From NCBI GenBank assembly GCA_002457275.1, contig NTKD01000002.1, positions 1 to 64,000 of the forward strand: DNA of 64,000 nucleotides, written 5' to 3'. Below the pieces are notes generated by a model. The model worked only from the letters and a program-made list of their open reading frames with translations. It did no database searches and was not told where the DNA came from. A program made the position numbers and the translations under genes. The DNA is from OM182 bacterium MED-G24. Its GTDB lineage: Bacteria; Pseudomonadota; Gammaproteobacteria; Pseudomonadales; Azotimanducaceae. Shown here in pieces: positions 29,517-38,413 of this stretch; the stretch's first letter is position 1; each line of letters begins with the position of its first letter.

Positions 29517-30782
29517 TTAACCATCCATCTCGAACGACGGAAGCTTCTTCCTCACCATTGATCCTTTAAGGCTCACGTAGGCGGGAAGCCCGTTGCGATA
29601 AGGCGGATGATCTTCTCCTTCGATCAGAGGCGCGAGGTATGCGCGGCCCTTCGCGGTAATACCGTAGCCATCTTTTGTGATGTAACTGCGCGGCAACGGC
29701 TTCTCAACATTGGCCACCTTCGAGAGCGGTGCATCCTCAATGTGCCAGCGGTAGCGCTTGGATTTCTTGTCTCGAACAATGATTGGCAAGACGGCGTTTT
29801 TTCCCACCAGTGCAAATTCAACCGCCGCTTTGCCCACCGCATAGGCCTGTTTAACATCCACCTTCGAAGCCACATGTCGTGCTGCACGCTGCAAGTAATC
29901 TGCCACGGACCAATGGCACTTGAAGCCATGTTCCGCCTTGACCATATCCACGAGTGTCGGTGCGACGCCGCCCAGCTGCGTGTGACCGAATACATCTTTC
30001 GCACCTGCATCGGCGACAAATGTTCCGTCTTTGTATTGTGCGCCTTCCGATGCAACGATCACGCAGTGCCCGACTTTGTTTACGGTTTCCTTCACCTTCT
30101 TCAGAAAGTCTTTTCGCACGAAGGGGATTTCAGGAAACAGAATGATGTGCGGTGGATCGTTCCTCGAGTCTTTTGCGAGACCCGCGGCCGCCGCAATCCA
30201 CCCCGCGTGACGACCCATGACTTCCAGAACAAAAACTTTTGTGGAAGACTCCGCCATGGAGGCAACGTCCAGACCTGCTTCTCGCGTCGATACAGCAACA
30301 TACTTCGCTACTGATCCGAAACCAGGGCAGCAGTCTGTCAGTGGCAGATCATTGTCGACGGTTTTGGGTATACCAATACAGGTGATTGGGAAGTTCTGCG
30401 CCTGGCTGAATTCCGCCACCTTGTTCGCTGTATCCTGCGAGTCACCACCGCCGTTGTAGAAAAAGTAGCCAATGTCGTGTGCCTTGAATACTTCAATCAA
30501 TCGCTCGTATTCACGACGATTGTCATCCGCGTTCGCCAGCTTGTAACGACAGGACCCGAACGCACCGGCAGGTGTATACCGGAGCCCCGCAATGGTCGCC
30601 TTGCTCTCTTTGGACGTATCAATAAGTTCTTCACGAAGGGCACCGATGATACCGTTACGCCCCGCATAGACCTTGCCAAGACGTCTGGACCCGCGCGCCG
30701 TCTCAATGACCCCACAGGCGGTCGCATTGATGACCGCGGTGACACCACCTGATTGAGCGTAAAAGACGTTCCGTGGAGCCAT
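29517..30782 (-). CDS. pfp: PPi-dependent 6-phosphofructokinase
   Basis: This enzyme phosphorylates fructose-6-phosphate reversibly with pyrophosphate instead of ATP. PPi use is indicated by GGGDSQDTANK, in place of the GGDGS of ATP enzymes, and by the lysine in GIPKTVDND. MGRHAGWIAAAAGLAKD completes the site. Length 421, ATG at 30782 with AAGGA seven bases upstream. With the membrane pyrophosphatase next door, two enzymes that save or generate energy from PPi lie end to end. Confidence 0.93.
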   Translation of the reverse strand: MAPRNVFYAQSGGVTAVINATACGVIETARGSRRLGKVYAGRNGIIGALREELIDTSKESKATIAGLRYTPAGAFGSCRYKLANADDNRREYERLIEVFKAHDIGYFFYNGGGDSQDTANKVAEFSQAQNFPITCIGIPKTVDNDLPLTDCCPGFGSVAKYVAVSTREAGLDVASMAESSTKVFVLEVMGRHAGWIAAAAGLAKDSRNDPPHIILFPEIPFVRKDFLKKVKETVNKVGHCVIVASEGAQYKDGTFVADAGAKDVFGHTQLGGVAPTLVDMVKAEHGFKCHWSVADYLQRAARHVASKVDVKQAYAVGKAAVEFALVGKNAVLPIIVRDKKSKRYRWHIEDAPLSKVANVEKPLPRSYITKDGYGITAKGRAYLAPLIEGEDHPPYRNGLPAYVSLKGSMVRKKLPSFEMDG

Positions 30783-30911
30783 GATCTGTCCTTGTGTGTT
30801 AGGAAATGAAAGGTCGGGGGGCGCACCTCAGCAACTGCTACATCGGCGCGGTGACGACCACACGCGTGCGTATTATCTGTAAATCGCAGGGGCGCCGCTA
30901 GCTGTTACCGG

Positions 30912-32060
30912 TCAGACGCAGCTTCCCGTTGTCTCATCAACCAACCAGGCAACGACCTTGCGAAGTGCTTTGTCCCGCGAATCGTCTTCGAAGAGCGGAC
31001 GACCATACCTGTGCAACTGGTGATGTGCACTGGTTCCCTGCACCATGATCTGACGCAGTCCAGTCAGGGCATCGAGACAATCCAGCGCTTGCGCATCCTG
31101 TGACAAAATTTCAATCAATTCCTCCAACAGCTCGGGGAACAGCGTGATCTGACTCTTTCCGAAACCAATCATGCCTTCATCAATGCCGTATCGCATCGCA
31201 CGTCAGCGGTTCTCAGAGATCAACGAATTGTCGTAGACGCGCCAACGCATGCTCCCGCGGCTCGTTCTATGCATGAATCTCAAGAGGCACTGGGTCAGTG
31301 CTGTATGGGACACAGCGTGGTCCAGCGAAGTACAGACATCCATGATGCGTGTCTCCAGCGTTGGGAATCGCGCACTGGGGCGGAGATCCCACCAGATGCT
31401 GGAGCCGTCGGCAACGACACCTGTCGATTGGAGCAACCCCATCTGACGTTCGTACTCCGCAAACGAAGAAAACTGGGGAGGTAACCCGGTTCTTGGCAAT
31501 CCGTCAAACACGGTCAGCCGGCAACTCTTAAGTCCGGTATTTGCCCCCTCCCAGAACGGTGAAGAACACGACAGCGCAAGCATATGCGGCAGAAAATATG
31601 GCTGCTGGTTCATAACATCAATCCGCAGATTAGGTTGCCCAATCCCCACATGGACATGCATGCCGCAGATCAACAAACGACATGCAGCTCCCTGCATTTC
31701 CCGCGTGAGTGCTACGTACCTTGATTTATCAGTCTGCTTTTTATCCAACTACCTCGCAAAGGGGTGAGTAGACGCGGCGATCGGCGCAAGGCCATAGTGC
31801 CCTGTGATTTCAGCGATCTTTTTTCTCAACTCAATGAGCTGACGTCTCGAATTTCCTGCCGTCTGACATACATCGGTGCCGACTTCGATCTGGGACTGTA
31901 TTAGTTCGGGACTGACCCGTTGGCCCAGCTCACGGCTGCAGGCCAGCATCAGATCCCTGGATGGATCTGTTGCAAGCTCTCCGGTCTCCAGATACACCAG
32001 CAGATACTCCTCCTCAATTCCCAGCGAGAAGTCATTATCATCTGATCGAGGTTTTCCCAT
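30912..32060 (-). pseudogene. YbdK-type carboxylate-amine ligase with two nonsense codons
   Basis: Three ORF pieces in one reading frame together span a complete GCS2/YbdK protein (weak gamma-glutamyl-cysteine ligase family). They are FSLGIEEEYLLV to ASTHPFAR, then LICGMHVHVGIGQPNLRID to DNSLISENR, then RAMRYGIDEGMIGFGKSQ to the end. The first interruption is TAG at 31749-31751, where the family has Trp after HPFA. The second is TGA at 31203-31205, where the family has Trp in ENRWRA. Both are single-base changes of TGG. Other Trp codons in the gene are normal. No frameshift is needed. The start is probably ATG 32060. It diverges from another broken gene. Confidence 0.85.
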
Positions 32061-32134
32061 GTGACGCAATATCCCACGAAGAGAACAGTCTTATACTGAT
32101 TGTACACGCGAACCGCCGCCACAAAGACGTTGCC

Positions 32135-33153
32135 ATGACATCCATGTCACCACAACTTCACCATGTCGACGCAGATCAGCTGGCACCGTCGAGTGACTTT
32201 CGCACCGCACTCCTTTCGTTGCCCGGTGCGAGTGTGATTCATCTGGAAGGATCGGATCGCCTTCGAACGCGGGCCGTCGTGACCCTCCTTCACTCGAATG
32301 AACCCTCAGGATTCAAAGCGATTTATCGGATCATTCGGGAAGGCGTGGTTCCGAGTACAAATGTCGCAATCATTGTAGCGAGCATTGACGCCGCCCAGAC
32401 AGGGCCATTGTTATACCATCACCACCTCCAGACCGAGGCAGACCTCAATCGTTGTTTCACACCACCATTTGATACGCCTCAGCGTCAGCTCGCAGCAGCC
32501 ATACTGCAATACTTACGGTCGCTGGAACCAGAAGTTGTCATTGATACCCACAACACGTCCTCCCATAGTGAGCCATTCTGCGTAACGGCTGATCACACAC
32601 CGGAAACCAGACTGTGGTCTACGCTGTTCAGTCCCCGGCTGGTCGTGTTGACGCACGTTGCTTGAACAGATTGTGGCTCGAGGACCTGTGATCACTATTG
32701 AATTCGGAAGTTGGATGGGCCCTCGTGTCGATGACATCGCCTTCGAAACATTGAAGCGGTTCGTGTGCGCGGATGACCCCGCTTCCGTACCCTCTACAAA
32801 TCCTGCTGCATCAACCCAGAAGGCTGTTGTTGGCGACCGATGCAGAACTGAGCTACGGCGCTGGCATGGTCACTCACAACGATGCGGAACATCTGACCCT
32901 GATCAGCAGGATCGACCAATGCAATTTCAAACGACTGTCCGTAGGCACAACCCTGAGTTGGTGCTCATCAAACTACCTACCCGTGATACTGGATCACTCT
33001 GACGATTCGATCACGGATTACCTGGCAGTTTCGGGAAACACGGTGACGACTGCCGTGAGTGTCATGCTGTTCATGGCGACGACCGACGCCACCGTTGCCG
33101 CCGAGGACTGCATCGCGTATCTCGTTCCCGAGAGGAATATCCAGACAGTCTAA
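32135..33153 (+). pseudogene. Succinylglutamate desuccinylase/aspartoacylase-like gene with two frameshifts
   Basis: The fragments belong to the zinc-dependent AstE/AspA family. The zinc and substrate motifs are visible: LHSNEPSG (His and Glu ligands), ADLNRCF, and VIDTHNTSS (His ligand). The first frame ends at a TGA just after LVVLTH near 32664. The sequence continues in the next frame (LLEQIVARGPVITIEFG), and near 32775 it shifts again to a third frame (LPYPLQILLHQPRRLLLA) that runs to 33153. Each shift equals a one-base insertion or two-base deletion. It lies beside a broken YbdK gene; AspA/AstE-like, GCS2-like and RimK-like genes often sit together in Proteobacteria. Both appear to be decaying here. 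Confidence 0.75.
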
Positions 33154-33159
33154 GGTCGA

Positions 33160-34920
33160 TCAAGACCATTTCTCGACGATGGGAATCCGGCGACCGATGC
33201 CAAATGCCACCTTGCTCACCTTGGTCCCCGGACAGGTCTGACGTCGTTTGTATTCCATCCGACCGATCAGACTCACGATGCGTTCATAGTCGGTGGAGGA
33301 TGCTGGCTGGGAGCACCAGTTTGTGAGGACCTCTGGCTCCGACGAAATCACCTGGCCGCCTGCAAGACTCTGATCCACCCAGGAAGTAAACACCTCAAAC
33401 GATGAGACGTACTCCTCGATGTGAGCCTGTGCAATGGGGTCCAGTACGGCGTAGGGGAGCAGGCTCGCCTCATCTGTCTGGTCTGGTGCGAGCTCAGCGC
33501 TGGGCGGCTTCTGCCAGATGGCATCTGGAATACCCGGGTGCACGCGTGCGAGCTCGAAAACCTGGTGCTTGTACAGGTCTTTGATGGGCGCAAAACTGAA
33601 GTTCATGTCGAAGTGCGTGTAGTAGCCGCACGCGGATTCTGTCTTGTTCCCGGTCGACAACGGCATCGCCCCGAACGCGTTACTGAAATGCATCACAGCT
33701 AGGTCGCGGATACGCGCCTGAATATTCTCGTCGGCGACAGCCCCGTAACGCTGCTCCGAAAATGTCCGGGTCACAAGATTGGAATCCCGCGCCTGATGTA
33801 CGTTGATGTGCTCGTTAAACCGGTCGACCAGCGTCTCATGTTCGACCGGCAATTCGTAATCCCAGCAACCCAGGTTCCGGTGAAGCAACAACGCGTCTTC
33901 GCGAGAGTGATCGCTGCTGAAAACCGAGGGCAGTCGAATCGCGTGGACGTGATCACTACCCACCGCATCGCAGGCAATTGCGCACACTAGGGCAGAGTCA
34001 ACGCCTCCACTACTCGCAAGCACCAGCTCGCTGAAACCGCTCTTGTGTACATAGTCCTGAACGCAAAGCACCAGGAGGTCGTACAACGGCACGCTGCCCT
34101 TGCGGATTACGGATGCGTTTCCTTCGTCAGCAACATCACCGATTGTAGGTGACGCTGCCCCGAGATCCACCACCTCGTAGCTGTCACCACTGATGTCGCC
34201 GGACTTGAAAACGAGATCGCCATCGGAAAGAACAAAGCTCTGCCCATCGAACACAAGCCCGTCCTGGCCACCATATTGGTTCACGTAGACCACGCTCAGA
34301 TCCATGGTACCGGGCGCGATAGTTCGGATGCGTTGCCAGGCCTTGTCATGGACATAAGGGGACGCATTCAGCGACAGGATAACCTCCACGCCTTGGTCGC
34401 GGTATCGCGCCATCGGATTCGTCAAATGGTTGTAGTCATCTGAACCCTTGTCGTTCCAAAGATCCTCACAGATCGCCACGCCTACCCGCTGTCCTGCGAT
34501 CTCCAGAATCAGCAACTCTGTTCCGGGCTGAAAGTAGCGCAGCTCATCAAATACGTCGTAAAACGGCAGTAGATGTTTATGGTACGTACCTTTGATCTCG
34601 CCGTGGTGAAGGACGCTCGCGGCGTTCAGGAACGGTTTGCCTGCCCCGTTATTGTTCTGAATATGGCCGACGACAACGTGCAGATCCGAGGCCAGTGTCT
34701 TTGTGAGATCGCAGAGTTCCCCGATGACCTCATAGTTCCGACGCACGTAGTCCGGGTGGTACATCAGGTCCTGGCTCAGGTAGCCAGGAATACAGAGCTC
34801 CGGGAACACCACGACGTCCGCACCAGCCTCGTCAGCGGCACGAATACCCTGGACGATTCGGTCGCTATTACCCGTAAAGTCACCGGGTGTCGTATTGATC
34901 TGACCCAGGCAGACCTTCAT
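33160..34920 (-). CDS. nadE: Glutamine-dependent NAD+ synthetase
   Basis: The two-domain enzyme amidates nicotinic acid adenine dinucleotide. The N-terminal nitrilase-type glutaminase has the Glu-Lys-Cys triad in FPELCIPGY, YHKHLLPFYDVFDE and GVAICEDLW. The C-terminal ammonia-dependent synthetase has the pyrophosphatase loop SSGGVDSALV and the STGNKTE motif. Length 586. The ATG overlaps the ctaA stop by four bases. Confidence 0.95.
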   Translation of the reverse strand: MKVCLGQINTTPGDFTGNSDRIVQGIRAADEAGADVVVFPELCIPGYLSQDLMYHPDYVRRNYEVIGELCDLTKTLASDLHVVVGHIQNNNGAGKPFLNAASVLHHGEIKGTYHKHLLPFYDVFDELRYFQPGTELLILEIAGQRVGVAICEDLWNDKGSDDYNHLTNPMARYRDQGVEVILSLNASPYVHDKAWQRIRTIAPGTMDLSVVYVNQYGGQDGLVFDGQSFVLSDGDLVFKSGDISGDSYEVVDLGAASPTIGDVADEGNASVIRKGSVPLYDLLVLCVQDYVHKSGFSELVLASSGGVDSALVCAIACDAVGSDHVHAIRLPSVFSSDHSREDALLLHRNLGCWDYELPVEHETLVDRFNEHINVHQARDSNLVTRTFSEQRYGAVADENIQARIRDLAVMHFSNAFGAMPLSTGNKTESACGYYTHFDMNFSFAPIKDLYKHQVFELARVHPGIPDAIWQKPPSAELAPDQTDEASLLPYAVLDPIAQAHIEEYVSSFEVFTSWVDQSLAGGQVISSEPEVLTNWCSQPASSTDYERIVSLIGRMEYKRRQTCPGTKVSKVAFGIGRRIPIVEKWS

Positions 34921-36035
34921 TCCACAGTCACCTGATGTGACGCTTCCTGTTCGTTCGCTGTGCCGTCATAAAATACAAGGTGAAGCACATGGACGGTCGC
35001 CAGCAGGACCACACAGGCGCCTCCCTGGTGTGCACTTGCCAATCCCAGTGGTACAACTTTGATCAGTGTGAGGACACCCATCATGAATTGGACGAGCACA
35101 GCGGCGAGCAACGCCGCTGAGCTCCACATGAGTGCCCTATTGATCCGGCGCGCCCGCCACCACAACCATGCGATCGCCACCACGAGTGCTACCGCCAACC
35201 AGCGATGGATGAACTGGATGGTCGCCGTACTCTCCGTGAGGTTGTGCCACCAGGGATTCATCTGCATAACCGCTTCGGCAATCCAACGATCGTGCATCAG
35301 GGGAAACGTGTTGTAACCGTAACCCGCGTGGCTTCCTGCCGTGAAAGCTCCATACAGCAGCTGGACACCCAACAACCCGAGTACCACAAGGACCAGTGGG
35401 CGCAGCCCTCGCTCGGGGACACCCATCAACGGGCCGGTGCCAACCTGAGCCGCAAACCTGGGCTGTATACCCCGATGGACACCCATGGAACGGAGCGTCA
35501 ACCAATAGATGTACGCCATCAACCCCATCGCCAGAAGTAGGTGAGCCGCCAGGCGGTAGTGGCTGACACGCGCGTCGTCAACGAGACCGCTTTTTACCAT
35601 GTACCAGCCCATTAACCCTTGCAGCCCCCCCAAAACGAGAGCAATCACCAGGTGTGGTTTGATCCACGATGCCAGCTGCTGGGACACCCACAAAATCAAC
35701 ATCGGCAAAAAAAATAGCAGCCCAATGACACGACCCAGCACCCGGTGGGCATATTCCCAATAGAAAATCTGTTTAAAGCCGTCCAAGTTCATATCGCGAT
35801 TGTAGAGCTGATACTCAGGGAACTGCTGGTAGGCCAAGAAAAGGGCCTGCCAATCCGCATCATTCATGGGCGGTAAAATGCCCATGATGGGTTGCCAATC
35901 CACCATAGATAGACCGCTGCCTGTGAGCCTGGTGACACCACCCACGATGACCATGCCAAAGATGGTTGCACAGGTAATAAGAAGCCAGGCCACCACGATC
36001 TGGCTCGACGCGGTCAAGCCTCTTGAGGTGTTCAT
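34917..36035 (-). CDS. ctaA: Heme A synthase (CtaA/Cox15)
   Basis: This membrane protein oxidises the C8 methyl of heme O to make heme A for cytochrome aa3 oxidases. It has about eight helices and the family's heme-ligand and substrate motifs: GGVTRLTGSGLSMVDWQP, EYAHRVLGRVIG, RLAAHLLLA, IHRWLA and ASAHQGGA. The pattern is close to alphaproteobacterial and mitochondrial Cox15. The start may be ATG 36035 or TTG 36059; neither has a good ribosome site. It is coupled with nadE. Confidence 0.92.
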   Translation of the reverse strand: MNTSRGLTASSQIVVAWLLITCATIFGMVIVGGVTRLTGSGLSMVDWQPIMGILPPMNDADWQALFLAYQQFPEYQLYNRDMNLDGFKQIFYWEYAHRVLGRVIGLLFFLPMLILWVSQQLASWIKPHLVIALVLGGLQGLMGWYMVKSGLVDDARVSHYRLAAHLLLAMGLMAYIYWLTLRSMGVHRGIQPRFAAQVGTGPLMGVPERGLRPLVLVVLGLLGVQLLYGAFTAGSHAGYGYNTFPLMHDRWIAEAVMQMNPWWHNLTESTATIQFIHRWLAVALVVAIAWLWWRARRINRALMWSSAALLAAVLVQFMMGVLTLIKVVPLGLASAHQGGACVVLLATVHVLHLVFYDGTANEQEASHQVTVE

Positions 36036-36446
36036 TGATGTGTTCGTGATACTCGTCAAAATCGCTTCTCGCAGTTCCCTATATTATCTTGGATCACACC
36101 GCGTGTTGCCATTGGTTCGTGACACTACCCTCCGCAGAGACCCGTGCCGAGGGCAAGAATTCAGGATACCCAACAGCCTCCTTGCACCGTGCCGGCAGTT
36201 CTCCGCAGGAATCATCCACCCTCCAAGAAGTCCTCCAGGACACCCATCAGCCCTCCAAGAACACCCATCAGGGAAGCACTGGGAGGAAGCGGACACCCAG
36301 GCTGGAGGTCGAAAGGCGGGAAAACCAAAGGGAGAAGCCTACAAGCGTAAACGAGATCCGGACATCTATCTATCAGATTCAACCGCTACATCTCCCAACC
36401 TCGCTGCTTTTCATTTAGTATTGCGGGCTTAAAGATGGAGTCACTT
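36036..36446. other. Intergenic region between ctaA and the acyl-CoA dehydrogenase
   Basis: No convincing gene lies in this stretch; the overlapping open frames are low-complexity Pro/Ser/Lys. Part of it (36219-36300) holds repeated elements described separately. Promoters for the two divergent genes must lie here, but I cannot point to good -35/-10 pairs. Confidence 0.6.
36219..36300. repeat. Repeat cluster with three CACCCA elements
   Basis: The 11-mer CCCTCCAAGAA occurs at 36219 and again at 36251, each followed by CACCCATCAG, with an 11-base insertion in the first copy. Three versions of the ACACCCA motif lie here: GGACACCCAT at 36238, GAACACCCAT at 36259 and GGACACCCAG at 36291. They belong to the motif family found in five other gaps of the window. 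Confidence 0.55.
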
Positions 36447-37643
36447 ATGTCCGATATCGCGTCATTTCAATCAGACACCCGAGAATGGCTGGAAGCGAAC
36501 TGTCCTGAAAGCATGCGCGCCAGGAGCTTCCATTGGGAGGATGCTCACGAAATCTACGATACGAACGACGCACGCCAATGGCTGACTTGCATGGCAGAAC
36601 GTGGTTGGACAGCACCGACTTGGCCAAAGGAGTATGGTGGCGGTGGCCTGACGTCTGAAGAAGCCGGCGTCTTGCGCCAGGAAATGTCCCGTCTTCGTGC
36701 CGTCGCTCCTACTTCTGGAATGGGTCTCACGATGATCGGGCCAACACTCTTGGAGTTCGGTACAGAAGAACAGAAGCAGCGTCACATTCCTCGGATCGTC
36801 AGCGGCGAAGTATCATGGTGCCAGGGTTACAGCGAACCCGGCGCGGGATCAGATCTTGCGTCACTTCAGACAAAAGCTGTCATCGATGGTGATCAGTTCA
36901 TCATCAACGGGCAAAAGATATGGACTTCAGGTGCCCAATACGCGGACTGGATGTTTGCATTGGTCCGAACTGATCCGGATGCGTCGAAACACGAAGGCAT
37001 TAGCTTCGTGTTGCTCGATATGCACCAGGCAGGCGTCACCATCAAGCCAATCAGCCTGATCAGCGGCTCGTCGCCATTCTGTGAAACATTTTTCGACAAC
37101 GCGGTTGCCAAACGCGAAGACCTGGTCGGCGAACTTAATCGTGGCTGGACCATCGGAAAACGACTGCTCCAATATGAACGCTCTGGAATCGGTGGTCTTT
37201 CCGGGGCTGGAGGGAAAAAGAAAAAGAGTGCGGAAAAACCAAAAAATCCGTTGGCAGAGCTTGCCAAGCACTACGTCGGTCAGGATGACGGTCGAATTTC
37301 TGATGACGGGTATCGTGAACAAATCCTAAAACACGCGATGACCGAACGAGCATTCCAGCTGACCGCATCGCGTGCAGCGGCTGAAAATCAGTCTGGTCAG
37401 ACACCCGGTGCCGCCACATCAATATTCAAGCTCGTCGGTTCAACGTTGAGCCGAGGCAGCTCTGAACTGCAATCAAGCATCATGGGTACCCAGGGTCTCG
37501 GATGGTCAGGGGAAGGCTTCAATCCCGGTGAACTTGAGTCAACCAAGAATTGGCTGAGCAATCGCGCCGTAACTATTTACGGTGGCACGAATGAAGTCCA
37601 AATGAACATTATCTCAAAGAGAGTTCTGGCCCTCCCGGACTAA
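36447..37643 (+). CDS. Acyl-CoA dehydrogenase
   Basis: This FAD enzyme introduces a 2,3-double bond into an acyl-CoA. Motifs are WCQGYSEPGAGSDLASLQT and GQKIWTSGAQYADW (FAD and substrate), LQYERSG, and the C-terminal ITIYGGTNEVQMNIISKR-type end. An unusual Lys-rich insertion lies in the middle (GAGGKKKKSAEKPKNP, before LAELAKHYV). The start at 36447 has GGAG eight bases upstream. It resembles acyl-CoA dehydrogenases of alicyclic or steroid-type pathways more than short-chain ones, but the substrate is not evident. Confidence 0.88.
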   Translation: MSDIASFQSDTREWLEANCPESMRARSFHWEDAHEIYDTNDARQWLTCMAERGWTAPTWPKEYGGGGLTSEEAGVLRQEMSRLRAVAPTSGMGLTMIGPTLLEFGTEEQKQRHIPRIVSGEVSWCQGYSEPGAGSDLASLQTKAVIDGDQFIINGQKIWTSGAQYADWMFALVRTDPDASKHEGISFVLLDMHQAGVTIKPISLISGSSPFCETFFDNAVAKREDLVGELNRGWTIGKRLLQYERSGIGGLSGAGGKKKKSAEKPKNPLAELAKHYVGQDDGRISDDGYREQILKHAMTERAFQLTASRAAAENQSGQTPGAATSIFKLVGSTLSRGSSELQSSIMGTQGLGWSGEGFNPGELESTKNWLSNRAVTIYGGTNEVQMNIISKRVLALPD

Positions 37644-37715
37644 GGGGGCCACAGGGCACTTGGTCCGAAAATACCGACCTTTCGCCCTGTTTCAGCTGCC
37701 TTCGCCCCCTTTCTC
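37644..37715 (+). terminator. Nested stem structure after acyl-CoA dehydrogenase, probable terminator
   Basis: Three nested pairings start immediately after the stop codon: GGGGGC/GCCCCC (37644-37649 with 37704-37709), CAGGGC/GCCCTG (37652-37657 with 37684-37689) and GGTC/GACC inside. The outer stem is followed by TTTCTC. It is longer and more elaborate than a standard terminator and may also act as an RNA-stability element. Confidence 0.5.
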
Positions 37716-37764
37716 AGTTAGTTTCGGTGCATTAGCCGTGTGATTTTGCGAAAAGGAGAGCGCA

Positions 37765-38016
37765 ATGAGTCAGGCCAGTACCGCGCGCCTAGTTTTGATC
37801 ACGCAGTCCAGAGATGACGGCGGGCATCAAACAGACGCACTTTCATACCAGCGAGTGAACCAGGATTATTTGGTCGTTGCGACCAATGAAACCAAGAACA
37901 CAAAGCCTGACTGGTATCTTAATCTCAAGTCCGATCCTGTCGTACAGGTAGAGCTGGACCAAATGAGCTTCTACGCCCACGCTTCAGCTCCAACCGGCAA
38001 AGATCGGTCAGATTAA
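37765..38016 (+). CDS. Truncated Ddn-like (deazaflavin-dependent oxidoreductase family) protein
   Basis: The 83-residue product matches the core of the F420/FMN-binding nitroreductase-like (Ddn, split-barrel) family: DYLVVATNETKNTKPDWYLNL followed by SDPVVQVEL. A good AAGGAGA site precedes ATG 37765. The family normally continues for another 30 to 40 residues, ending near REIPVVVL. Here a TAA stops it after TGKDRSD. Another frame just downstream contains REIPR, so a C-terminal frameshift is possible. The cofactor need not be F420, since distant members bind other flavins or heme. It is either a relic or a short divergent form. Confidence 0.5.
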   Translation: MSQASTARLVLITQSRDDGGHQTDALSYQRVNQDYLVVATNETKNTKPDWYLNLKSDPVVQVELDQMSFYAHASAPTGKDRSD

Positions 38017-38123
38017 ACACCAACGTAGACACGATCAGAGGCTCGCGGAGCAGAGAGATACCGCGCGAAACTACCGCCGTTCTCCTGTCACCCATCTATC
38101 GCCTGAAGGGTTGCTCCGATGGT

Positions 38124-38170
38124 GGGGACGCCCATGATTAGGTCGTAGCGGCCGCGGGGATACCCATGAT
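38124..38170. repeat. Direct repeat, 15-mer pair at 32-base spacing
   Basis: GGGGACGCCCATGAT (38124-38138) and GGGGATACCCATGAT (38156-38170) differ at two positions and start 32 bases apart. Both are variants of the GGGACACCCAT motif that recurs in neighbouring gaps. Confidence 0.6.
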
Positions 38171-38353
38171 CGCGTTGGCCCTCGAGAAGGGTCTAAGGAA
38201 CGACCGGCACGACAACTACTCCAGAACATCCATCACGTCTCTCGTTCAAGCGTCTCTTCTTCACTCCCACGTTCTTTCTCGATCAGTCATAGCTCTCACC
38301 GTGCGGAGAATACGCTTGCATAGGCGGGCACGGGTTAGCTGATCATATGCCAG

Positions 38354-38363
38354 TGGGTGTCCC
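38354..38363 (-). repeat. GGGACACCCA motif, minus orientation
   Basis: TGGGTGTCCC lies 50 bases upstream of the inferred TTG start of the MFS gene. It is one member of the dispersed motif family. Confidence 0.5.
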
Positions 38364-38413
38364 GGGAACAGCGAAGAACGTATACTAACGCTCGTAGTGC
38401 TTCTGGAGATGAG

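Larger units (their letters stand above)
38017..38413. other. Intergenic region with repeat motifs before the MFS gene
   Basis: No gene is convincing here. The stretch contains the paired GGGGA-CCCATGAT repeats (38124-38170), a TGGGTGTCCC motif (38354-38363) and, around 38380-38413, the ribosome site of the MFS gene. On the minus strand a short frame over 38105-38180 reads protein-like (RYDLIMGVPTIGATLQAIDG), which might be a gene relic, but it is too short to assign. Confidence 0.5.

Noticed and set aside
30912-32060. Programmed stop-codon readthrough or a changed genetic code in the YbdK-type gene
   Set aside because: The two stops are different codons (TAG and TGA), both also end other genes here, and TGG is used normally for Trp in the same gene. 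Simple nonsense mutation is the plainer reading.
38105-38180. Short protein-like frame on the minus strand (ends TLQAIDG)
   Set aside because: Too short to identify, and its repeated MGVP/GYPR pattern comes from the 15-mer DNA repeat.
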